Part shown: in pieces, positions 35,580 through 45,960 of the stretch
Numbering within the stretch: the stretch's first letter is position 1
Layout: each line of letters begins with the position of its first letter
Assembly: GCA_030998225.1 (NCBI GenBank)
Contig: JAPYXD010000056.1
Span: forward strand, 1,922,001-1,986,000
Length of the DNA: 64,000 nt
Direction: 5' to 3'
From: Diplolepis rosae
Lineage: Eukaryota; Arthropoda; Insecta; Hymenoptera; Diplolepididae
The notes under the pieces: generated by a model
Told to the model about the DNA's origin: nothing
The model's input: only the letters and a program-made list of their open reading frames with translations
Databases searched by the model: none
Position numbers and translations under genes: made by a program

Positions 35580-37093
35580 GTTCTCCTCTCTTTAGCCGAA
35601 AATGAAGCGGAATTTGATAATTTACTGTCGGATAATAAAAAGACATACGAACAAACGGTTATGATGGTTTATTAAGCCATCTTTTTAAAATACAAAAGAA
35701 AATTCTTTATGACAAAATCTAATATGGTGGCCCAAAAATGGCGGGTCTTGTCATCCTTTGAAAGCGAGACGTTGTTCGATAACGTCAAGGTTGTAGCCAC
35801 TTGTAGTGAACTGAAATCAAAAATTTGTTTTTTATAGTCAAGTTTATAAAATTCTCTATGACTTATACCTATTTCTAAAGAATTTTCATTAAAAATTATC
35901 CAATTCATGCATAATCAAAGAAAAAGTTCAATTCTACCCTCTTTTTATTAAAGTTTTTTCTTATCAAACGACTATTATTTAACAATTGCTTATGTTTATT
36001 TTAGGTATAAGTCATACAAAAAATCATACTCTTCCAGGAACATTTTAGATAACGTAAATTGGATCAGTAGATCATGAGCTATGCTTGACGTTAGGATAAA
36101 CAAAAAGGATTTCGAGATAAACGCGTTTAAAGTTGTTCTAATTTTAAATTTGAATAAAAAATTCTTACGCAAATTTGCTGCTAATTAAAAATTGAAATTG
36201 AATTAAAATTAAATTATATCAAAGTAATACAAATTTAATTGAATTGAATTAAATTAAAATTAAATTAAAATTTGAATCGAATCAAATTGAAATCAAATTG
36301 AAATTGAAATCGAATTAAAATAAAATTATTTGAATTGAAACTGAATTGAATCGAATTGTAATTGAATTAAATTAAAATAATATTATAATATAAGAAATTA
36401 TTGAAATTTTATGAAAAATTAAATAAATTCGATAATTTTTCTTTTATAAAATTAATATTAAGAGAGATTTTAGTAAAATAATTGAGCGAATATTCCTTTT
36501 CTTATATTAATAGTACATATGACAAGTGATAAGAATATTACAAGTGTGACAAAATATGACAGGTGTGAATAAGGTGTATTCTCGCGTACAAATTAAAAAT
36601 AAAAATAAATTAAAATTTTCTTTTTAATTTAAATTTTAAATAGAATAATATGTTTTTGAAAATTTTTATTTTGTTTGCTTTAAGGTCCCCAAAAAGTAAT
36701 ATTGAGAACCAACACAAGTTACACTACCCTTAATTATTAAATTTAAAGTTTTCAGATTAAATTTTTTTTTTTTTTTTGTAAATGAGTTAAATTTATTGAA
36801 TTTTTTTTATTTACAAAAACATATACATCCAACTTTGACGATTATCAGAATTTTGTAAGTACCTGAATTAAGCAGGAAATTTGTGCTTGAGTCGAGCCTA
36901 ATTAATTTGGTACCACAACAATTCTGATTTTCGACTATCGTTACTTCTGTAAATGACAGAATTACTCAAGATTCTGTGCTTGAGTCCAGCTTGAATAATT
37001 TTTCATTGCTGAAGTACCGAAGTGTTGAACATACAAACATAAAAGGATATAATTTATTTTTAATTGATTTCAACCCTGAGATTGAGATTTGTA
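35580..37093. other. AT-rich spacer, no gene
   Basis: No coding signal. 36170-36410 is a low-complexity stretch of AAATTGAATT-type words; homopolymer runs occur at 36760-36800. It could include the leader or a decayed 5' LTR of the gypsy element downstream, but I could not find an LTR pair. Confidence 0.5.
36170..36410. repeat. low-complexity GAATTAAAATTG-type repeat
   Basis: Repeated words of the type AAATTGAAATTGAATT and AATTAAAATTAAATT with no fixed period. Confidence 0.7.
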
Positions 37094-37734
37094 GAGGACA
37101 TAACCCCTCACAGCGTAACCAGTCGCTCGAGGAGGATTATATCGAACAAGTGCAAGCGGTAAAATGCACAGCCGTCCTGAGATTACAGTCTCAAGAGTGG
37201 ATTTGGGATTAATTTAACGAATTTCATCTTAAATAATTCAATTACTGAAAATTGAAAAATTCGTTTGAGGATTTAACCCCTCATAGCGTAACCAGTCGCT
37301 CGAGGAAGGTTACATTGAACAGGGGCTAGCGGTAACACGCTCAGCCATCCTCAAATTAGAATTTTTTGATTCAGGATTGAAATTTATCCTACACAACTAT
37401 AAAACACAGACACGAACAAAAAGGATATAATTTATTTTTAATTGCTTTCAACTCTGCGATTGAGATTTGTAGAGGACATAACCCCTCACAGCGTAACCAG
37501 TCGCTCGAGGAGGATTATATCGAACAAGGGCAAGCGGTAAAACGCACATTCGTCCTCAAATTACAGTCTCAAAAGTGGATTTGGGATTAATTTAATAAAT
37601 TTAATCTTAAAAATTCAATTACTGAAATTTAAAAAAAAAAATTCGTTTGAGGATTTAACCCCTCATAGTGTAACCAGTCGCTCGAGAAAGGTTATATTGA
37701 ACAGGGGCTAGCGGTAACACGATCAGCCATCCTC
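37094..37734. repeat. four structured 86-nt repeats in a duplicated dimer
   Basis: Units at 37094-37179, 37267-37352, 37472-37557 and 37649-37734 are each exactly 86 nt. They alternate in type (1 like 3, 2 like 4), giving a dimer of about 380 bp present twice. All share TAACCCCTCA, GTAACCAGTCGCTCGAG and AGCGGTAA. Each unit can close on itself: GAGGAC with GTCCTC in types 1/3 (one mismatch in unit 1) and GAGGAT with ATCCTC in 2/4, a compensatory change. Inside, GTAACC pairs with GGTTAC, and GGCTAGCG with CGCTCAGCC, in type 2. On the minus strand type 2 begins GAGGATGGCTGAGCG and ends GGGGTTAAATCC, resembling tRNA promoter boxes, but I could not fold it as a proper tRNA. Confidence 0.75.
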
Positions 37735-37961
37735 AAATTAGAAATTTTTGATTCAGGATTTAAATTTATCCTACACAACTATAAAACAAACAAAAAAAGG
37801 GAATACTCAAACTAAAATTTATTTTCATTAGTCTCTATCTCTATAACTATGAATTGTTTAGGTAAATAACTTTCAAAAAAAAAAAAAATCGTATATATAT
37901 AAATTGAGTCATCTCTCGTAATTGAAATTTTACTTCATATTTTGTAAACACTGTATAGCAA

Positions 37962-38471
37962 ATGCCTTTATCATCTCGAAAACGTACCTTCAAACGCCCT
38001 CGAGCAAGAAAAATTAAGCAAAAAACATTTGCACAAGAAATCAAAATTAAGGAAATTAAAAACGATATAGAATTTTCAAATTTTTTCGAACAGTTGTTGG
38101 AAAAGACAGAGAAATTCATTTCAAAATCTGCCCATAAGGTTGAAGAAACTTTAAACAAACCAGAACCAGACAATTCTAAATCAAAAAATTTTGAACTTGA
38201 ATTAATCAAAAATAATACTCCCCACCATTTAATCCCAATTATCGAATCTTTAAGTATTTACTCTGACTCAGAACTTGAAGGAAATTCGAAAAATCTTGTA
38301 TCCAATAAAGATCAAACAACGAATATCGAAATTATAACCCTATCTTCAGATTCAGGATCGGAAACAGAGACCGAAGAACCTATTTTCGTAACTAATAAAA
38401 ACTTTTTACCCCAAATAACAAATATTTGCAGCTTAGGTAAAAATAAAGTTAAATTAATTAAAGATTTTTGA
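37962..38471 (+). CDS. small ORF upstream of gag, function unknown
   Basis: 169 codons from ATG. The N-terminal 35 residues are strongly basic (MPLSSRKRTFKRPRARK), a possible nuclear or nucleic-acid-binding segment. The middle is helical and charged; residues about 95-150 are acidic and serine rich (SSDSGSETETEE). No known domain, signal peptide or membrane segment is visible. It ends about 100 bases before the gag ATG, and the gap contains two polypurine tracts. Element B shows no counterpart. Either an accessory protein of element A or an open remnant of gag-related sequence; its length in AT-rich sequence and composition bias favour real coding. Confidence 0.45.
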   Translation: MPLSSRKRTFKRPRARKIKQKTFAQEIKIKEIKNDIEFSNFFEQLLEKTEKFISKSAHKVEETLNKPEPDNSKSKNFELELIKNNTPHHLIPIIESLSIYSDSELEGNSKNLVSNKDQTTNIEIITLSSDSGSETETEEPIFVTNKNFLPQITNICSLGKNKVKLIKDF

Positions 38472-38576
38472 AAAAAAAAGGGGGGAAAATTAGTCCATTT
38501 TTGCAAAAAAAGAGAAAAAAGGGGGTAATATTAATAATATCAAATAAACTATTTTCAAAAAATATGAGAAATATCA

Positions 38577-40636
38577 ATGTCGGTCCCATCACGAGACAGC
38601 AGTAAAAAGGGCACTATAACTCGTAGCCAAGCTAAGAAAAATACGATTTTAGGGGAAGAAATTAAAGAAACTTCGCAAGGTCTGCTTAAACCAAAACGAA
38701 AAACCCGAGAAGATATAGATAAATTTTCGCAATATTCAAAAAAATCGAGTGCTTTAGATCAAACTGATCTGTTAGACATCAACGTTGGAAGTACTTCTGA
38801 TCCCGATACCAGTGCTCAAAATAAATCAATAATTGAGTCAAAAAACCCAAAGAGCCCATTTCTTGATAAGTTAAAAACTTTCATCAGACACCACAAATTA
38901 ACCAGTCATTTGACGATACCACAGGAGATATAACACTAAGAGAAGAATCAATATTTGAAAGCATCGCAGCAAATTCTACTTTGTATGATAAAACTTTATG
39001 CCCAGATCAATTTGGTGATATTTCAAACGATAAAATTTTTACCCTACCTCAGAAAAGATACAAATCAATAGATCCATTTGCAACAAAGTCGCAACTAAAT
39101 AGGACTCCAGAATCCTTGAACTAAACAACAATATTTAACAACCCAAATTTAAAATTACAGCAAATCCGAGAAAAATTACCAAATCAAATCAATCAAAGTA
39201 CGCTTGACGATTCTGCAAATACCGAACAAGCTTTTAATTCACCAAAAATTTCATACCGGTTATCAACTTCTAGGAAATCTGATAAAGAAGTTTTAATAAA
39301 TAAATTACCAAATAATTTGCCGAATAATTTACCAAATCAACCTACCGAAATGAATTTACCGACAAATCAACAAGTATCTCTACGAGATTCTTTAGAGATT
39401 GTTCCATATTTTGACGAATCAAGTAAAGTACCATTAACAATTTTTATCGAAGCTTGTAAAGAAGCCAAAGAAATGGTCCCTAATGCAGAAGCAAATTTGG
39501 TAAAATTGTTAAGAAGTAAACTTACAGAGAAGGACTTCATTTCAAAATTAAAAAACATTTTTGCCCCTTCAAAAACTGTATACCAGCTACAAGGAGATTT
39601 AGGCAGAATATATATGTCGGAAAATGAAAGTGTTTTATCTTATGCAATACGCATACAGGAAATTGCAGCAGAAATCCTCGAATGTCATAAACAAAATAAT
39701 AATGGTAAGGAAGCTGCTGAATTTGAAAGAAACTTGGAAAGAGACGCGATCGATTGTTTTCTCCGAGGTTTAAAACCAGAAATAGAAATTCGAATAGGAA
39801 CAGCCAGTAAATTCGACGAATTAGTAAAAAGAGCAATACGAGAACAAAGAAATTTAGCAACCAGAAACGAACTACGAAGAGGAAACAGACAACATTCATT
39901 ATTTCAAGAAGCTGAAAAATCGACATATAATAACCGAGAATTCGCAAAAACAAATAAAATTAACTTAGCGCGAGAAGAACCAATTAAATGTCAAATCTGT
40001 CAGAAAATAGGTCACACAGCAGCAACCTGTTTTCAATATATTCAAAAAATAACAAATAAAAGCTTACAAGGGAATCAGTCAAGAAATAACTTAAATAGAG
40101 AAAATAATCAATACGAGGGAAATAGGCAGGGTCAGGGAAATCAGTGGAGACCCTCACAGAGATATCAGATGCAAAACCCAAATCAACAAAGAGGTAGAAA
40201 CGATTATAGAGACATAAATATTTTCCCAACCCACCCAAATTTTTCCCAAGGAAATAGATTCAACCAAAACCCAAACTTTTTTTGTAATAGTCAAAATATG
40301 TATCGCAATCCTACTCAAAATAATCAAAGTCGAAATTTTAACCAAAATTCGAATTTTAACAGAAATTTTATTCCAAACTCAAATTTCAATAGAAATTTTA
40401 TTCAAGGTCAAAATTTCAATCGAGGCAGGAATTTCAATCAAAACCCTTATTTCAACCAAAGACAAAATTATAACTACAATCAAAATAGAAATCAGAATCC
40501 AAATTTTAATCAGAACCCAAATCCAGGTCAAAATTTTGAACTTATTTGCTATTCATGTAACACACCAGGACATACATCTAAGAATTGTAACAAACAATTT
40601 AATATGAATCAACAATTACAACAACCACCACAATAA
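38577..40636 (+). pseudogene. gag: Gag of element A, asparagine-rich, frameshifted
   Basis: The start (MSVPSRDSSKKGTITRSQAK) parallels the Gag start of element B (TRTQASK). A frame change occurs near 38900 and a stop at about 39122; from 39317 the frame is open for 439 codons. The capsid-like part (LRDSLEIVPYFDES, NLVKLLRSKL) aligns with B but lacks a short piece. Zinc knuckle 1 is CQICQKIGHTAATC (residues 225-238 of the 39317 frame) and knuckle 2 CYSCNTPGHTSKNC (411-424). Between them lies about 150 residues of Asn/Gln/Phe-rich low complexity. The terminal TAA at 40634 is in a CAA run and looks like a point mutation. Gag packages the RNA and forms the particle. Confidence 0.75.
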
Positions 40637-40852
40637 CAGCAACAGCAAAAACAACAAGAATTTGATAAACAGGAAAACTCCAATGCCCTTCCCGGAACGG
40701 GTGCACAAAAGAGGGCTTAAATGAACAATTGAATGCACCTAATTTTATTGAAAATAAAACAGAAAAAGTCAATTCAAGTACAAGTAATACAATTCCTCAT
40801 ATAATTCTATCAGCTGAAGGATTAAAAAATCCTATACACATGATGAATGTGA

Positions 40853-43800
40853 AAGCAAACAGGTATAAATGAACACCCTGTATTTATACTTGGCCAAATA
40901 ACAATCAATATTTTTGGCTACTTGACTACCCTCAACATAATACCGACCGAAGTACCTATTGAACATGATGGTATATTAGGTACAGAGTTTTTCAGAAACA
41001 ATAACGCAAAAATTAATTATGCAGAAAAACAGCTTGAAATAAATGACAAAATTTACCCATTCGAAATGCAAGAAACTATATTGGTATCAGCAAGAACAAT
41101 TTCAGATTTTTATGTAAGAATTAAAAACAATGAACAAAAACAGGGATTTATTCCACAGCTACATCTATGTAATGGAGTTTATTTAGGAAATGCAATTGTC
41201 TCTAATAACAACAATGAAGCGTACATGAAAATATTCAATACAAACACACAACCTCAAAAGTTAACCATACCAACTGTTGAACTAATTGATTTTGAAGAAG
41301 TGCCAATACACGAAGAAAAAAAAACAATCACAAAAACAAATTTAGAAGACGGAAAAGAATTTAATTTTTCACAACAAATTTTCAATGATTTTATTAATCA
41401 GATTTCAAAAATAAATGATTATGATCAATCATTTAACATTTCAAATAAAAATCGGGAGAATTCCATTAAAGAATTATTAAGATTAGATCATTTAAATCAA
41501 GAAGAAAAGCAACATGTTGAAAATTTAATCCAAAAATATGCAGATCGTTTTCATATACCAGGAGAACCCTTAGGAGCAACAACTGTCTTACAACATAACA
41601 TTCCGACAACAGATGATCAACCTATATTTTCAAAACAATATAGATTCCCTCCAGTACATAAAGAAGAAATTTCACGACAAGTAAATGAGCTGATCAATAA
41701 TAAAATTATCAAACCTTCACAATCACCATATAACACACCTGTTTGGATAGTACCAAAGAAATTAGACTCACATGGAAATAGGAAATGGCGAATGGTACTC
41801 GATTTTCGCAAACTTAATGAAAAAACGATTGGAGATTCTTACCCTTTACCGAATATTATTGATATTTTAGACCAACTAGTATTAGCACAATATTTTTCTG
41901 TATTTGATCTTGCTTCAGGATTTCATCAAATAAAAATGAGTCCAGAAGATTCTCATAAGACAGCTTTTTCAACCCCCTATGGCCATTATGAATTCGAGCG
42001 TATGCCATTTGGTTTGAAAAATGCACCAGCTACTTTTCAGCGGTTAATGGATTTAGTTTTAACAGGACTTCAAGGAACCGAATTATTTGTCTACCTAGAT
42101 GACATCGTTTTATATGCAAATTCCTTAGAAGAACACGACGAAAAATTTAACAAACTGATGGAAAGACTAAGCGCAGCAAATCTTAAATTACAACCAGATA
42201 AATGTGAATTTTTACGTCCAGAAGTTGCATACTTAGGACATATAATAGACAAAGAAGGAGTACGCCCAGACCCTAAGAAAATAGAAGCAGCAAAAAGCTT
42301 TCCAACTCCCAAAAACCCTAAGAATATCAAGCAATTTTTAGGACTAGCTGGATATTATAGAAGATTCATTGATGGATTCTCTAAAATTGCAACACCCTTG
42401 AACCAACTTTTAAAGAAAGATGTAAAATTTATTTGGTCAGAAAAGCAGCAAGAAGCATTTGAACTTCTGAAAGAAAAATTGTGTGAAGAACCCCTTTTAC
42501 AAAGACCAGACTTTTCACAACCTTTCATTTTAACAACTGATGCGTCAGGATTCGCTATAGGAGGAATACTTTCTCAAGGTAAAATAGGTAAAGATAAACC
42601 TATAGCTTATACTTCTAGATCATTGAACGATTGTGAAAGAAAATATGATACATATGAAAAAGAAGCATTAGCAATTATTTATTGTGTAACATATTTTCGC
42701 CCTTACTTATATGGACGAAAATTGACATTAGTCACAGACCATAAACCATTAGTATGGTTTAAAAACTCGAAAGACCCTTGCTCACGAGTAACTAGGTGGA
42801 AACTAAAACTGGCAGAATATGATTTTGATGTTGCATACAAGGCAGGTAAAACTAATGTGAATGCAGACGCTTTATCTAGAAACCCTATTGATTTAGATGA
42901 TATTGAAAATGATGATATAAATACTAAGGGTAATATTGAAATAAATTTAATTGAACAAAGAAATGCAAAATGCATATCTGATCTTAAATGTAAGAAAAAG
43001 GTACCAGAAACAAATCTTACGTGCTATGAAAAAATAGATTATGATGTAATTGAAGGAAATATTGAAGAAAGTAATTTTAAGGAATCTAAACAATTTATGA
43101 ACAAGAAGAATATATCTAAAAATAAGAATAATCGAAGAAATTATGAAGGATTAAAATATAAGGCTATTGAAGATGAAGATACTGATTATAGTTATCTAAG
43201 AAGAAACGAAGAGATACTGACAAATGATGGAAATTTAATCAAGAATATGAAAAATAAGGAACAAAACGATGACATAAATAATGAAGATATTGAGAAACAA
43301 AAAATTTATGAAAATTATGAAGAAATTAACCAATTAAGCGAAGGAACGTTATTTGAAAATATTGATAAACGCCATTATGATGACTTTAACGAAGAAAATA
43401 TTGATGGAAACGACACAGAAGAAATTAAACAATTATTAAAAGAAGAATACTTATTGAAAAATGATGTTGACAATGATGGAAAAAGTTGTATTGAATTAGA
43501 TTTCAAGAATACAAAAAAAGAAGCAATATATGAAAACAATGAACAAACTACTGAACAATTGGACGAGGAATTTAATATAATTTATAAAAGGTTAATTAAT
43601 TTAATAATGAATAAAATTAAAAATAAGGAAAATGAAATCGCTTTTTGCAAGTCAATTAATGAAGAAAATATTTCGGAAACATTTGTTTCACAATTTTTAA
43701 AATGCGTTATGGACTCAATTCCAACTTTACTAGAAAATAAAGAAGAATGTTATGCTATGCAAACAAGGGGTCATTTAAAAAATTTGAGAAATATAAATAT

Positions 43801-44077
43801 GGATAAAAATGAAGATACTAATAAAAATAAACTACTAAAAAATGTTGAAATAATGAATAAGGTACAAAAAAAACGTGGAAGGCCACGAAAGATTATTCAA
43901 GAAGTAAAATTACAGGAACCAATTAAAAAAAGAGGTAGACCCAGAAAAGTTATAAATGAATCACCTGAGAATGATAAAAAACGTAAGTTTCTAGAATCAG
44001 AAGACGAATCTGATTCTGATGCAGATTATGATTGTTACGAGCGTATCAAGGCAGCGGAATTTTTCCAAAATTCGTAA
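40853..44077 (+). pseudogene. pol: Pol of element A: protease C-half, RT, RNase H, acidic linker
   Basis: Open frame of 1075 codons. It begins inside a retropepsin: the INEHPVFILGQ and DGILGTEFF blocks remain, but the half with DTG is deleted. RT follows (WIVPKK, MVLDFRKLNEKT, FDLASGFHQI, YLDDIVLYA with the catalytic Asp pair at 42092-42103, LGLAGYYRRFI), then RNase H (LTTDASGFAIGGILSQ, DHKPLVWF, NADALSRNP). After about 42880 comes some 380 residues of Lys/Glu/Asn-rich linker ending with two AT-hooks (KKRGRPRK at 43868 and 43925). Codons from 44033 belong to the inserted element; the true frame resumes at 48120. Upstream linker sequence near 40807 is in the -1 frame relative to gag, as in element B. 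Confidence 0.85.
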
Positions 44078-45355
44078 TAATAAATCATTTAATAAAATTG
44101 TATGCCACTTGAAGCGCACGTAACCCGAGCACCTTGACAAGACCGCTGATGCAGCCCATCAATGCTCGGGTCGAAGACTTTAAAAAATGGTTGTTTCAGG
44201 AAGGAAATTCCCAATCTTGATACTTTACGCCAGATAGTTATTAACATAAAATTTTATTATATAACTTCATCATTCAGATGTTATTGATTTTGATTTACTT
44301 AAACATGCAAATAGTACATCAAAGTCAATGCAATTGTATGTTATGAAAAATTGGTATACATTCATATTAAATTAAATAACTTTTAAATTTAAATATATCA
44401 AAATTAAAATTAGCGTTATTAAAATACATGCATAAAGTATATTAAAATTAATGTTGAAAGCTGTATTCTTCTTTAGATAAAGGTATTTTTAATTTAATAT
44501 GCACTACTGAAAAACAAACTTCCATTATTTGCGATGAAAGTTTAATACAGAAATTTTTAACAGTATTCTAAAAAATTTTATCCGAGTAATAATTTACCAA
44601 ATTAATTCGAAATTAAAACTAAAATTCAAATAAAAGCAGGATCATTATAAATATACATGACGAAAACTAATAGATAAATATCTGCAGGCACTTATATATT
44701 CATACGTGTTATATTCCTATATTCTGGTTTGTATCATATTGTTTCAGATTATTAATGTAAATAACAAAAACTAACGCGCGAATATCTGTACGAATTGATA
44801 TAATCGCACATTTTGATTTGTATAAATTCTAAATTATATTATACAATATTATATTATACAATATTATATATTATACAACGCGAACTCTTCAAAATTTTCA
44901 TTCATACTGTTTCTAAATAAATGTAAACTGTAGGAAAATATTATAAATTGGCACAGAATTCAGATGACTGGAAAGTAAAAGCAAGAAGGAGAATGCAAGT
45001 CTTAAAGAAATAAATTTAAGAATAGAAATATTTAAAAAACAGTACGCTAGGGTAAGTGTGGGTATTACTGTGGATGCCCCAGTTACTGCGGTTTCAAATA
45101 AAACTAATGATATACAATGTTTTAAAGATATATAACGCTACAGAACAATTAAAAACAATTAATTTCTAATCCAAGCATAATAAGTATCAACGAATTATCA
45201 ATAGTTACGATATTTGTAGCTAATTGATTGCAATTTGAAACTCTCATGTTCCCAATTCCCATAGTTTTAATGCTTAGATTTGTTGACAGGTCATGAACAC
45301 GTTCTGAAAAACTTGTTATAATTCCGTTTCTGAAAATAAAATATTTATTGTAATA

Positions 45356-45428
45356 TTATTTTTTGCAAAGTAAATATCTTATTTTTTGCAAAGTAAATAT
45401 ATTATTTTTTGCAAAGTAAATATCTTAT
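45356..45428 (+). repeat. 23-bp tandem repeat, three copies
   Basis: TTATTTTTTGCAAAGTAAAT plus a short variable tail, repeated three times with one or two substitutions. Confidence 0.85.
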
Positions 45429-45572
45429 TTTTCTAAATATTTATGCAAAATAACAAAAAATACGTTTTTTAATCATTTTTTTACCAAAACAGTATTTGGT
45501 ACATGATTTTCATAGGTGTATGAATTACTGCGATCTGTGAGGCGGCACTGCATAACCTTTCAATCTATTACA

Positions 45573-45960
45573 AATGCTTCGTTATGCTTACTTTTTATAA
45601 TTGAGATTAAACAAAATGTTGAAAACTCCAAAATCGTTGCTAATGAGGCAAGAGGAAGTCAAGTAATATAATTTTAAGGTAAATTAAATAAGAGTTATAA
45701 TATTATTTAATCTTAATTTGTTAAAAATGCTTCATGTTCACTTTTTATAATTTAGTTTAAATAAAATGTTCAACACTCCTTAATCGTTGCTAAAGATGCA
45801 AGAGGAACTCAAGTGATATAATTTTAAGTTAAATTAAATAAAATTAATAAAATTATTAATCTTAATTTGCTAAGAATGGTTCGTCGTGTTTACTTTTTAT
45901 AATTGAGATTAAATAAAATGTTCAACACTCATAAATTAATTGTAAGTTCACTCAAAATAA
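45573..45960 (+). repeat. about 150-bp tandem repeat, 2.5 copies
   Basis: Units share ATGCTTC.T..T..TTACTTTT, AAATAAAATGTTCAACACTC, AATCGTTGCTAA and GCAAGAGGAA(G/C)TCAAGT blocks, starting near 45573, 45727 and 45875. Diverged at about 10-15% by eye. Confidence 0.75.

Noticed and set aside
37094..37734. CRISPR-like array
   Set aside because: Units are 86 nt with related, not unique, spacers, in a eukaryotic transposon context; it is a duplicated dimer.
37094..37734. Genuine tRNA genes for Leu or Ser on the minus strand
   Set aside because: A- and B-box-like words and the length fit, but I could not place a proper T arm and acceptor stem together, and there is no clear anticodon arm.
44033..44077. 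Native C-terminus of Pol in element A
   Set aside because: Those last codons are in the inserted LTR-like sequence, as shown by the ATGAT duplication.
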